Shown: in pieces, positions 37,896 through 45,897 of the stretch
Position numbering within the stretch: position 1 is the stretch's first letter
How the letters are laid out: the number at the start of each line of letters is the position of its first letter
Assembly: GCF_020880815.1 (NCBI RefSeq)
Contig: NZ_JAJITD010000009.1
Coordinates: 248,001-312,000, forward strand
DNA length: 64,000 nt
Source: Paraburkholderia sejongensis
Lineage (GTDB): Bacteria; Pseudomonadota; Gammaproteobacteria; Burkholderiales; Burkholderiaceae
Direction: 5' to 3'
The notes under the pieces: generated by a model
Database searches by the model: none
Seen by the model: only the letters and a program-made list of their open reading frames with translations
What the model was told of the DNA's origin: nothing
Made by a program: the position numbers and the translations under genes

Positions 37896-38150
37896 ATGGT
37901 TGAAGAGATGGTTGTCGAACACCTGCGTGCGATGCCCGGCCATGAATGGGTTCGCCAGATTCACTCCTGCAAGGTCTCTGATCCGCTGCAACCGCCCTGG
38001 GGCCGCTCATACCGGCTCGTCGAATGGACGATGAAGCACGCGCCCGAATCGAGCCGCCGCGTCGTTCCCGCCGAAAGTACTCCACTCGAAATCGCTCAGG
38101 CAATGGCCTCTCACGTGCCCGGCCGCCGCTTCTGCCAGCAGGCCGACTGA
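37896..38150 (+). CDS. Small hypothetical protein
   Basis: 84 residues with GGAGG at seven bases before the ATG, which is a strong signal. The sequence is neutral, with MPGHEWVRQIHSCKV, WGRSYRLVEWTMKHAP and ASHVPGRRFCQQAD. No helix or signal peptide stands out. Family not recognised. The 250 bases upstream hold three CGCTTGCAYT-like tandem units (about 37693-37722) and a TTGACA hexamer at 37726 without a good -10 partner. Confidence 0.65.
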   Translation: MVEEMVVEHLRAMPGHEWVRQIHSCKVSDPLQPPWGRSYRLVEWTMKHAPESSRRVVPAESTPLEIAQAMASHVPGRRFCQQAD

Positions 38151-38177
38151 GCGCAACGCTCGCCGCGCGCCGCGATT

Positions 38178-38807
38178 TCAGGCGCGCGCCGGCAGCGTCT
38201 CGCAGTAGTCCAAAGCATCTTCCAGCCTGTCGTTGCCCCAGAACATTTCGCCGCCGACGAAAAACGTCGGCGCGCCGAATATGCCTTTATTGATGGCCGA
38301 TTCGGTCTGCTCGCGCAGGCGCAGCTTGTTCGCGTCGGCTAGCGCGGCGTCGATAATGCGCTGTGTGGGTAAGCCGAGCGTGTCGAGCGCTTCGCCGACG
38401 ACCTCGGGCGAACCGATGTCGCGATCCTCGGCGAAATTCAATTGCATGATCTTGCGGCAGTAGCCGCCGATCCACGGCTCTTGCGCACCGGCCAGCGCTA
38501 CGCGCATCGCCAGTAACGCGGCACGCGGAAACGTGCTCGGACGCGTGAGCGCGAGACCGTATTTGCGGCATTGGCGCTCCATATCTTTCCACACGTACGC
38601 GCCTTTTTCCTTTTGCAGAACGAACGGCGAGTTATCGAAGCCGAGCTGGCGAAATACCGGCCCCAGCAGAAACGGCCGCCAGACGATCCGCACATTGCGC
38701 GCGTCCGCCAGCGCTTCGATGCGCATCGTGCTCAGATAGCTGTAATTGCTGCCGAAATCGAACCAGAATTCGATCGTGCGCGTCGTTGAGAGTGGGTCGT
38801 CGGGCAT
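38178..38807 (-). CDS. 2-hydroxychromene-2-carboxylate isomerase / DsbA-family kappa-class GST-like protein
   Basis: 209 residues from the ATG at 38807 with AGGAG at seven bases. A thioredoxin fold with a helical insert: FWFDFGSNYSYLSTMRIE places the catalytic Ser where DsbA has Cys, WRPFLLGPVFRQLGF and GIFGAPTFFVGGEMFWGNDRLED complete the family pattern. Members use glutathione to isomerise hydroxychromene carboxylates in naphthalene breakdown, but most chromosomal copies have unknown substrates. No aromatic degradation gene is near. Confidence 0.88.
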   Translation of the reverse strand: MPDDPLSTTRTIEFWFDFGSNYSYLSTMRIEALADARNVRIVWRPFLLGPVFRQLGFDNSPFVLQKEKGAYVWKDMERQCRKYGLALTRPSTFPRAALLAMRVALAGAQEPWIGGYCRKIMQLNFAEDRDIGSPEVVGEALDTLGLPTQRIIDAALADANKLRLREQTESAINKGIFGAPTFFVGGEMFWGNDRLEDALDYCETLPARA

Positions 38808-38938
38808 CGCGATCTCCTGAGTCGGTGGCGGTGCGCAACACGCGATTCGCGCGGCGCGGTCTTGCAAAGCTTAACAATCGCCCGTGGCGCTTGTACCTAT
38901 GATTGCTCTTTCTGCCTTACAGGTTCGAGAGCCACACC

Positions 38939-39022
38939 ATGAATTTTCCTTACGACCTGCTAACCGCGAGCTGTCTTTTCGTCGTTGTCGTTTCGTCGCT
39001 GGTCATGCTCGCGCTGGCCTGA
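38939..39022 (+). CDS. Possible 27-residue membrane microprotein
   Basis: ATG at 38939 to TGA at 39022. After a short polar start the peptide is one hydrophobic helix with a single Cys (SCLFVVVVSSLVMLALA). It is followed 81 bases later by a strong terminator that faces both ways. The ribosome site is weak. Support comes from the helix, the independent position between convergent units and the terminator. No family is known to me. Confidence 0.4.
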   Translation: MNFPYDLLTASCLFVVVVSSLVMLALA

Positions 39023-39103
39023 ATTCAAGCGCATCATCTGCGTCACCCGCGTGTCCCTTTCGCGGCGCGGTCCAACCTATCCTTCCGGCGCCCCCTCCAT
39101 GAA

Positions 39104-39139
39104 ATAAAGAGTGCTGTACGCATATACAGCACTCTTTAT
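39104..39139. terminator. Bidirectional intrinsic terminator
   Basis: ATAAAGAGTGCTGTA, a six-base loop, TACAGCACTCTTTAT. A perfect 15-pair stem with A and T ends, placed between the microprotein and the convergent LysE-type gene. Confidence 0.92.
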
Positions 39140-39186
39140 CCGCACGACGCGCGTTTTCTTTTAGCCAGTCTCCGGCACCCGCCCGC

Positions 39187-39813
39187 TCAACGCGTCTGCA
39201 CCGCCACGCGCAGGCCGAGCGAGATGAACAGCACGCCGATCAGCTTGTTCTGCCAGCGCGTCAACCACGTCAAGCGTTTCACGAGTCTGCCGACCGGCCG
39301 CATCGTCAGCACCAGCAAGGTCGTGTAAAGCGCGCCCATGGCGACGAAAATCAGCCCGAGCGCCGCGAATTGCAGAAACGTCGAGCCGTGCTCGGGCCGC
39401 ACGAATTGCGGCAGAAACGCGAGGAAAAACAGCGCGGTTTTCGGATTCAGCACTTCGGCGGGAATCGCCTGCAGGAAAGCCTTCGAACCCGTCAGCGGCG
39501 CGACCGCCGGAAGATCCGCGCTCGCCTGCTTCGCGCGCAATGCGCGAATGCCCAGATAGACCAGATACGCGGCGCCGACGAATTTCACGACGTTGAAAGC
39601 CAGCGCGGAGGTCATCAGCAATGCGGAAAGGCCGACCGCGGCGCCCAGCGTGTGAATGAAATCGCCGGCCGCGATCCCCAGGCCGGTCAGAATGCCGGTC
39701 TTGCGGCCGCCTTGCATCGTGCGCGTCAACACCAGCAGAACGGCCGGACCCGGAATCAGAAACAGCCCGAGCACGACGGCCACGAAAGTGCCCAGGGTGG
39801 ATAGTTCAAGCAT
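39187..39813 (-). CDS. LysE/RhtB-family amino acid exporter
   Basis: 208 residues from the ATG at 39813 (AAGGAG upstream); the longer frame to 39978 is not used. Six hydrophobic segments. LFLIPGPAVLLVLTRTMQGGRKTGILTG is the family helix 1 and loop split at the GP pair, and NPKTALFFLAFLPQFV is the helix 4 motif. It exports amino acids or related metabolites from the cytosol. Divergent from yigZ across a short region containing an inverted repeat. Confidence 0.9.
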   Translation of the reverse strand: MLELSTLGTFVAVVLGLFLIPGPAVLLVLTRTMQGGRKTGILTGLGIAAGDFIHTLGAAVGLSALLMTSALAFNVVKFVGAAYLVYLGIRALRAKQASADLPAVAPLTGSKAFLQAIPAEVLNPKTALFFLAFLPQFVRPEHGSTFLQFAALGLIFVAMGALYTTLLVLTMRPVGRLVKRLTWLTRWQNKLIGVLFISLGLRVAVQTR

Positions 39814-39841
39814 GTCGTCTCCTTGCGACGCGCTGGCTCGA

Positions 39842-39873
39842 TACACCGGTGCAGGCCGGCGTAGGCCGGTGTA
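39842..39873. promoter_or_regulatory. Inverted repeat between lysE-type gene and yigZ-type gene
   Basis: TACACCGG and CCGGTGTA separated by 16 bases, itself made of GCAGGCCGGCGTAGG. More GGTGCAGG-type copies follow to about 39890. The divergent position fits a regulator site, though a chance product of a short tandem repeat is also possible. Confidence 0.4.
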
Positions 39874-39967
39874 CGTGGGTGCAGGTCGGTGCGCGTTCGT
39901 GACGGCCATTGTAGACGAGGCATCGAACGCCCGCCGCGCGTGCCCGCAGCGCGACCGATCCGCTACC

Positions 39968-40609
39968 ATGACGGACATCGCGCCCGTTGCGGCGCGCCGT
40001 CCTTATCCCACACGCCTCGTTGCCTTGCCCACCTATACCTTGCCCGCGCCGCTGAGCGCGGAACTCGAAATTCGCAAAAGCCGCTTTATCGCGCATGCGA
40101 TTCCGGTCGCCGATCGCGACGCCGCGATGGCCGAACTGCAGCGTCTGCGCGCCGAGCATCCGGCCGCGACGCACGTGTGCTGGGCGCTGCTGGCGGGCGG
40201 CCAGTCCGGCATGTCCGACGACGGCGAACCGTCCGGCACCGCCGGTCGGCCGATTCTCGAAGTACTCCGGCATCACGATCTGGACGGTGTGCTCGCAGCC
40301 GTGGTCCGCTATTACGGCGGCGTGAAGCTCGGCGCCGGCGGGCTGGTGCGCGCGTACACCGATGCGATCGCGTCGGCGCTGCTCGATGCGCCGCGCGTCG
40401 AGCGGATTGCCCAGCTGTCGCTCGGCGTGGAAGTCAGTTATGCCGACGAAGCGAAGGTGCGCCGCTGGATGGACGCGCAAGGCTACCCGCTGGTGAACAG
40501 CGCGTACGGAATGCTGGTCAAGATGACGATGCGCGTGCCCGCCACCGCGCTCGACGACGCGAAACGCACGGTCACCGATCTGACGCAGGGAAAAGCGGGC
40601 TTTTTCTGA
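39968..40609 (+). CDS. YigZ/IMPACT family protein
   Basis: 213 residues from the ATG at 39968. The N-terminal domain has IRKSRFIAHAIPVADRDAA, ATHVCWALLAGG, SDDGEPSGTAGRPILEVLR and VVRYYGGVKLGAGGLVRAY, the full UPF0029 signature. A C-terminal ferredoxin-like domain (VEVSYADEAKVRRWMDAQ) follows. The eukaryotic relative IMPACT regulates translation through Gcn2; the bacterial role is not established. It is monocistronic. Confidence 0.92.
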   Translation: MTDIAPVAARRPYPTRLVALPTYTLPAPLSAELEIRKSRFIAHAIPVADRDAAMAELQRLRAEHPAATHVCWALLAGGQSGMSDDGEPSGTAGRPILEVLRHHDLDGVLAAVVRYYGGVKLGAGGLVRAYTDAIASALLDAPRVERIAQLSLGVEVSYADEAKVRRWMDAQGYPLVNSAYGMLVKMTMRVPATALDDAKRTVTDLTQGKAGFF

Positions 40610-40974
40610 TCATTGCGCCGGCCTGTTCCGGCGCTTTGCTGCCGCACGGCAAGGAATCCGCTCAACCGTTGACGCGCCGACCCGCCACGCATTTTCACAA
40701 TGTTCTCATCGCGAGCCCTTACAGTTGCGCGTGCAAACATGGGCGAAGAGCGGTTGGGTAGTCCTCCCGGTAGCCACGAGCCAGCCGGCTGGCTATGATG
40801 GCCCGGCCCGCCCGGTCCGCCGCGCGGCTGGCTGCGTGAAACCGGACCGGGATCGTTGTCCCGTCCTTTTGCCCGGTCTAAATTGCAACGGGCCGCTTCG
40901 CTGCTACCATGCTGCTCTCCGGATCACTCCCTAAAAAGGCATTTGCTCTGACCTCGACCGCCGCTTCGTTCCGC
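40610..40974. other. Intergenic region upstream of the lipoprotein gene
   Basis: About 365 bases. The lipoprotein frame is open from an ATG at 40909, but a lipoprotein signal fits a start at 40975 better. Otherwise I see no gene and no clear hairpin. Confidence 0.4.
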
Positions 40975-41553
40975 ATGCCCACCCTGCGTTCATCGTTGAG
41001 ATCCGTCGCGCTCAAGGGTTGCGTCGCGGGGTTGCCGCTGCTGCTGTCCGCCTGCTCGTGGTCATGGTTCGGCCTGAACAGCAGCGCGCCCGCCGCGACC
41101 TCGAAGACGCACGGCACCGGCTCGCTCAGCGTCGCGCCCGCGCGCGAGTTCGTCTACGAGTCCGCGCGCGCGGGCCGGATTTCGTCGAACCGCATTGAAA
41201 ACACCGCGATGACCGGCGTCGTGATGAAGGACGAGATCAATGAGATCGTGCGCAACAGCGTCGCGAGCAACCTGCGGATCGCCGGATTCCGGGTCGACGA
41301 CAAGCGCCGCGTGCTTAGCGGCAGCATCGAAACCTTCTCGGTCGACGACACCCGCTCGCCGGCACTGTGGACGCTGAAAATGCGCTACGTGGTCACCGAC
41401 GCGGCGACCCGCAAGGTGATGTTCACGACCACCCGCACCGTGAAGCACAAGTCGCCGAAGTTCACCAACAGCACGATCGCGATCGAGGACACAGTCAAAG
41501 CGAGCGTCGATACGTTGATCGGCGACCCCGGCTTTATCAATGCGGTGAACTGA
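40975..41553 (+). CDS. Uncharacterised outer-membrane-type lipoprotein
   Basis: 192 residues from the ATG at 40975 (214 if the ATG at 40909 is used). The signal is basic then hydrophobic and ends in the lipobox LLSAC. The mature part is a beta-rich domain (VYESARAGRISSNR, VVMKDEINEIVRNSVASNLRIAGFRVDD, LSGSIETFSVDD, LKMRYVVTDAATRKVMFTT). The layout of a short Ser/Ala linker then an alpha/beta repeat resembles YajG-like lipoproteins, but I would not name it. Its stop lies 143 bases before the LysE-type gene on the same strand. Confidence 0.8.
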   Translation: MPTLRSSLRSVALKGCVAGLPLLLSACSWSWFGLNSSAPAATSKTHGTGSLSVAPAREFVYESARAGRISSNRIENTAMTGVVMKDEINEIVRNSVASNLRIAGFRVDDKRRVLSGSIETFSVDDTRSPALWTLKMRYVVTDAATRKVMFTTTRTVKHKSPKFTNSTIAIEDTVKASVDTLIGDPGFINAVN

Positions 41554-41696
41554 ACGCGTGCCGGCCGGGGTCACGCGCGATTTCGCTACAATCGCGCTAC
41601 CGGCGGCGCGCGCCGCTAACCCCTAGCCGCTCTACCCCGCTCCACCCGTTACCGGCGCGCACCGCATCGTCATCCCCGTTCAGCGTGCGAGCCGTC

Positions 41697-42317
41697 ATGT
41701 CCATTGCCGCCTGGCTATTCTTTTTACCCGCCTGTTTCGCGATCAACCTCGCGCCCGGCCCCAACAACCTGCTGTCGATCAACGTCGCCGCGCGACACGG
41801 CTTCGTGAAGGCGTTCGTCGGCGGCAGCGGCCGGCTGCTCGCGTTCACGCTGATGCTCGCGCTCGCCGCGACCGGCCTCGCGGTCGTGCTGCACGCGTCC
41901 GAGTGGGTGTTCCTCGCGATCAAGCTCGCCGGCGCCGCGTATCTGATCTGGCTGGCCATCCAGTTATGGCGCAGCGACGCGCCGGCGATCGATAGCTCGC
42001 ACGCACAGCCCGCGTCGCTCGCCCGCATCGCGCGGCAGGAGTTTTTCGTGGCCGCCGGCAATCCGAAAGCGATTCTGGTGTTCACCGCGTTTCTGCCGCA
42101 GTTCGTCGACCTCGCGCGGCCGATCGTGCCGCAATTCGCGGTGCTCGGCGCGAGCTTTCTGGTCCTCGAATGCGTGGCGATCGCGCTGTATTCGTGGGCC
42201 GGCATGTATCTGGGCAAGTGGCTCGGACGCGCCGACATCCGCCGCTGGTTCAATCGCTGCTGCGGCGGCTTTCTGGCTGCGATCGGCGTGAGCTTCCTGC
42301 TGGTGCGGCGTGCCTGA
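41697..42317 (+). CDS. LysE/RhtB-family exporter (second copy)
   Basis: 206 residues from the ATG at 41697. Six hydrophobic segments with FFLPACFAINLAPGPNNLLSINVAARHGF at the N-terminus (the APGPN motif split from the loop), AIKLAGAAYLIWLAIQLWRS in helix 3 and AAGNPKAILVFTAFLPQFVD in helix 4. It differs from the exporter at 39.2-39.8 kb, so it is not a recent duplicate. The substrate is unknown. It is co-oriented with a 44-residue membrane peptide 15 bases downstream. Confidence 0.9.
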   Translation: MSIAAWLFFLPACFAINLAPGPNNLLSINVAARHGFVKAFVGGSGRLLAFTLMLALAATGLAVVLHASEWVFLAIKLAGAAYLIWLAIQLWRSDAPAIDSSHAQPASLARIARQEFFVAAGNPKAILVFTAFLPQFVDLARPIVPQFAVLGASFLVLECVAIALYSWAGMYLGKWLGRADIRRWFNRCCGGFLAAIGVSFLLVRRA

Positions 42318-42332
42318 TCGATCGGATTACTG

Positions 42333-42467
42333 ATGAAGCGGATCGTCCAGTCCGTCGTCACTGCACTCGCTTTCGTCGCCGGCGAAATCCTCGTCGTGCT
42401 GATGCTGTGCGTCGCGCTGGTCTGCAAGGCGACCGCGCGACTCGGCCGTTCGCGGCCGCCGCGCTAG
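42333..42467 (+). CDS. Possible 44-residue membrane microprotein
   Basis: ATG at 42333, stop at 42467. Basic start (MKRIVQ), one hydrophobic helix (ALAFVAGEILVVLMLCVALV) with a Glu inside it, then a basic tail (KATARLGRSRPPR). It begins 15 bases after the exporter stop and could be translated from the same transcript. The end overlaps the last codons of the convergent glycoside hydrolase by four bases. No strong ribosome site. Confidence 0.4.
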   Translation: MKRIVQSVVTALAFVAGEILVVLMLCVALVCKATARLGRSRPPR

Positions 42468-43462
42468 CCGCCCGCCGCGTGCCGCCCCAGCGCCGAGATC
42501 GCCGCGCCCAGCGCCGGCTTCGCTGCGCCGAGCGGGTCCACCAGGCCGAAATTGCGCTCGCGGGCATTCTTCGCAGTCGCCGTGTCCTGCCATTCGTAGA
42601 TTGAAATCAGCGGCGTCGCGAGCGTATTGCGCTTCGCCAGCAGCGCGCCGATGCGCTGCGATTGCGCAGCGACACCGCCGCTGCCGCCGGACGACACCCC
42701 CCATTCGGTGATCAGCGCGGGCACGCCGTAGCGCGCGCGAATTTCGCTGGCCGCCTGCTGAATCTGCGGCACGCTCATCCCGTACGCGTGGTACGACACC
42801 GCGGCGAGACAATGCGCGGAACCGGCCGTCACGCTGCGCAACAGCTTTTCCGCAGCGGTGCCCGCGACCGGCGCGGTCGAGAAGCCGAAGCCGATCACCG
42901 GCACCGTTACCGGATTCGCGGCGAGTCCCGCGCATACCGCGTTCATATACAACGGAAACGTCGTGTCGACCTGTGCTGTCGGCCAATAAGCCGGCAAATC
43001 CGGTTCATTCCACAATTCGACCGCCAGCATCTGCGCGCGGTAGGTGCGCGACAACTCGCTCACGGCCTGCACCAGTTGCGCGGCGGCGTCGCGCAGGTGT
43101 GCTTCGCCGGCCGGCCGATCGAGGCCGGCCGGCATCAGAGCGCGGGTCGAACGCACGGTTAGCAGGACCGGCAGATCCGCTGCGCGAGCGCTCGCGAATG
43201 CGCGGACCACCCGCTGGCGATAGTCGGCGGAGCGCAGCGCGTCGACCCAGACGCCGAAGCGCACGAAGCTGAATCCCGCGGCCTTGATGCGGGTCGCCGC
43301 ATCGGTATCGAAGCGCTCGATCTTGACCTGCGTCCCGGTTCTGATCGAACCGTGGCGATTGGCCGGCCATGGCCGCAATTGCTGCGCGTGGGCGAGACCG
43401 AACGCACAGAGCAGAGATAGCGCAAGCGCGCATCGTTTAAGTCGATTCGTCAGCGAGTACAT
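42464..43462 (-). CDS. Secreted glycoside hydrolase, clan GH-A type (PslG-like role)
   Basis: 332 residues from the ATG at 43462, with a Sec signal peptide (LCAFGLAHAQ). The barrel shows the clan GH-A acids: AVELWNEPDLPAYW holds the acid/base Glu after Asn, and PALITEWGVSS holds the nucleophile Glu. SFVRFGVWVDALRSADY matches GH39/GH5-like strands. It is the last gene of the polysaccharide cluster, eight bases after wzy. Such periplasmic hydrolases trim or control the length of the polymer as it is exported, as PslG does in Pseudomonas. Confidence 0.82.
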   Translation of the reverse strand: MYSLTNRLKRCALALSLLCAFGLAHAQQLRPWPANRHGSIRTGTQVKIERFDTDAATRIKAAGFSFVRFGVWVDALRSADYRQRVVRAFASARAADLPVLLTVRSTRALMPAGLDRPAGEAHLRDAAAQLVQAVSELSRTYRAQMLAVELWNEPDLPAYWPTAQVDTTFPLYMNAVCAGLAANPVTVPVIGFGFSTAPVAGTAAEKLLRSVTAGSAHCLAAVSYHAYGMSVPQIQQAASEIRARYGVPALITEWGVSSGGSGGVAAQSQRIGALLAKRNTLATPLISIYEWQDTATAKNARERNFGLVDPLGAAKPALGAAISALGRHAAGG

Positions 43463-43469
43463 AGTGGCC

Positions 43470-44576
43470 CTATTGTTTCGGGTCGGCCTGCAGTTGCAGC
43501 GGCATGCGCCGCCCGAATGCCAACCCGGACGGACTGCCCGAGCGTGCGGCAAGATAGCTGAGCCGCCACCCGCAAAACAGCGCGACACTCGATAAATGCC
43601 GGATATAGCTGCCCAGGTCCGGCTCGAACAGCGTCGACACCGCGATGTGCCCGATCACGAGACACGCGAGCAGATCGACCGCGCTCGTGCCTGCGTGCGC
43701 GAGCGCCGGCTGCGCGGGCAACCGGCGGAACGCCGAGCCAAGCACGATCCACACGAACGCGAGCATCACCCATTCCTTCGGACCCGGATAAAACAGCACC
43801 GGCACGTTGAGCTTCAGAATCGCGTACGCGTAGTCGATGCAGAACGCCGCGAACGACGCTGGTTCGACCAGGTTGTAGAAGCTGGTGCGCGCGCCGTACG
43901 GCGAGCCCGCCACCAGATAATCGACCGCCATGTCGCGCGGATGCATCAGCGCGAAATACGCGTGCTCCGGCAGCACATAAAGAACCAGCAGCACCGCGAG
44001 CAGCAGCACGGTTTTGCGCCGCAACGACCCGGTGCGATAAACCCACGCGCCCATCGCGATCGCCAGAATCAGCGCGAAGTAGATGCGGACCGTCGCCGCA
44101 TAGCCGGCATAACAGGCGAGCGCCGCGACCGCGACATACCACGCGCTGCGTGTGCGCGCGATCAGCACCAGCACGACCGACATCAGCACGACCAGCGTGT
44201 CCTTGCTCGCGACGAACAGGTTGAAGAACAGGCACGGCGCGACCAGCACGACATTCACGAGCAGACTGCCGACGCGTTTCGACAAGCCGATCATCAGCCA
44301 GATAAACACGACCCCGACAGCCAGCACGAACAGCTCGCTGCCGCTGTCGCCGAGCGCCGCATAGAACTTCGCGACCGCGTCGAATGAGGTGTCCTGGTAG
44401 GTGCTGGACCCGCCGACCTGAGACTGAATCTTGTCGGAGTCGCGAAACACGAATTCCGGCAGGAACGCGCTCGCTTTCCAATAGAGCGTCGCGTAGACAA
44501 AGATCGTCAGACTCGCGAACAGCCGCACCGTGCCCTTGCTCAAACGCGGGCCGGCATTCAGAACTTTACGCAACAT
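43470..44576 (-). CDS. Wzy-like polysaccharide polymerase
   Basis: 368 residues from the ATG at 44576. About ten to eleven hydrophobic segments. A large periplasmic loop near residues 205-250 (HPRDMAVDYLVAGSPYGART) and paired Arg residues are in the places expected for O-antigen-type polymerases. No strict motif defines the family, so the call rests on topology, size and position directly after the flippase, whose end it overlaps by 11 bases. It would join repeat units on the outer face of the inner membrane. Confidence 0.7.
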   Translation of the reverse strand: MLRKVLNAGPRLSKGTVRLFASLTIFVYATLYWKASAFLPEFVFRDSDKIQSQVGGSSTYQDTSFDAVAKFYAALGDSGSELFVLAVGVVFIWLMIGLSKRVGSLLVNVVLVAPCLFFNLFVASKDTLVVLMSVVLVLIARTRSAWYVAVAALACYAGYAATVRIYFALILAIAMGAWVYRTGSLRRKTVLLLAVLLVLYVLPEHAYFALMHPRDMAVDYLVAGSPYGARTSFYNLVEPASFAAFCIDYAYAILKLNVPVLFYPGPKEWVMLAFVWIVLGSAFRRLPAQPALAHAGTSAVDLLACLVIGHIAVSTLFEPDLGSYIRHLSSVALFCGWRLSYLAARSGSPSGLAFGRRMPLQLQADPKQ

Positions 44577-45885
44577 GGGCGGCCTCCTCGGGCACGACCG
44601 CAATCGCGGCCGGATTCGGCGCGTGCGTGCGCATCACGATCCACGCAAGGATCGCGACGATGCCCACGCTCGCGCTCAGATGCGCGAGTGCCGCGCCGAT
44701 TTCGTCCAGTTCTCTGATCAGCATCCACTCGATGGGCACGCAGGCGAGCGTCACGCAGCACATCGCGAGGGCCACGCGTTTTCCGGCCCGCAATGCAATT
44801 GCAGCGGCCCAGTACACGTCGGCGATAGATCGGAGCACGAACGAAATCAGCAGGACCAGCAGCATGCCGAATTCCTGCCGGCCTGACGGCTCGCGCGCGA
44901 TGTGGAAAAGCGGCTGATGCACGAGCACGATCGCGACCGCCGCCAGCAGCGTAATGCCAATACTGGCCAGCAGCGCGCGCCGCAACGTCGCATGGAACAG
45001 ACGCGCCGCGTGATGGCCGCCGCTCAGTGCACGAACCAGACGAGGGCCGGCGGTCACGACGATCGTCGCGTACGCGATGGTCTGGATCGAACTCGAGATC
45101 GACCATGCGAACACATAGCGGCCGAGCGTGTAGCTGGAGAAAACCTGGCTCGCCAGAAATCGTTCGCCATACTGAAGCCCTGAAAGCAACGTTGTCGCGA
45201 CGAAGAACGGCATGCCGTCGATCCACACCGAGCGGAAGCCGCCGTTGCTGCTCCGAGCCACCGCATCGCACTTCGCCCGCTCGCGGTTCAACTTCAATTC
45301 GCGCTCACGCCGCGCGATGCACCACAAAGCGGCGAGCGACGCGAATACATTCGTGCCACACCACAACGCAAAGATCGTTTCGATCGACCGGCTCAGGCCG
45401 GCGAGCAGCACCGCAATTGCAACCACCGCCCAGCCGCCGGTGCGGATAAATAGCAGCACTGCGCCGGCGCGCGCGCGATGCAGCGAAAACACATAGGAGG
45501 TCGTCTCCAGCCCCGCGTGCTCGGAAAAAGCCACCAACATCACGCCCCACAGAATGCCGGGGGCGATCCGGGTAAAGCGGTCGAACACACCGGCGTGATA
45601 CACACCGGCCACGCCCGCCGCGATCGCCGCATACACGGCGCCATACAGCAGCAACACGCGGCGCGCGTCATGAATCGCCGGCAGCGGCTGTTCCGCGCTC
45701 AGGCGCCGGTTGATTTCGATGCTGAAACCAAGCCCGAGCAATTTCGACGCCACCACCGACAACGCCAGCGCGAGACCATAATCGGCGACCGCCGCGAACC
45801 CGAGTACCCGCGCGACGACGATCGTCAGCACGAATTTCAGCGCCAGCGCCGCAATCCGGAAGCCGAGGCGAACGAGCAGTTGCAT
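44566..45885 (-). CDS. Wzx-like polysaccharide flippase (oligosaccharide exporter family)
   Basis: 439 residues with about 12 hydrophobic segments and the polysaccharide-synthase N-terminus (RIAALALKFVLTIVVARVLG, then YGLALALSVVASKLLGLGF). It would flip lipid-linked repeat units across the inner membrane. Its C-terminus is polar (HAPNPAAIAVVPEEAAHVA) and its stop lies inside the start of the polymerase gene. Twelve bases separate it from the pyruvyl transferase gene upstream. Confidence 0.82.
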   Translation of the reverse strand: MQLLVRLGFRIAALALKFVLTIVVARVLGFAAVADYGLALALSVVASKLLGLGFSIEINRRLSAEQPLPAIHDARRVLLLYGAVYAAIAAGVAGVYHAGVFDRFTRIAPGILWGVMLVAFSEHAGLETTSYVFSLHRARAGAVLLFIRTGGWAVVAIAVLLAGLSRSIETIFALWCGTNVFASLAALWCIARRERELKLNRERAKCDAVARSSNGGFRSVWIDGMPFFVATTLLSGLQYGERFLASQVFSSYTLGRYVFAWSISSSIQTIAYATIVVTAGPRLVRALSGGHHAARLFHATLRRALLASIGITLLAAVAIVLVHQPLFHIAREPSGRQEFGMLLVLLISFVLRSIADVYWAAAIALRAGKRVALAMCCVTLACVPIEWMLIRELDEIGAALAHLSASVGIVAILAWIVMRTHAPNPAAIAVVPEEAAHVA

Positions 45886-45897
45886 CAGCCGCCCTTG

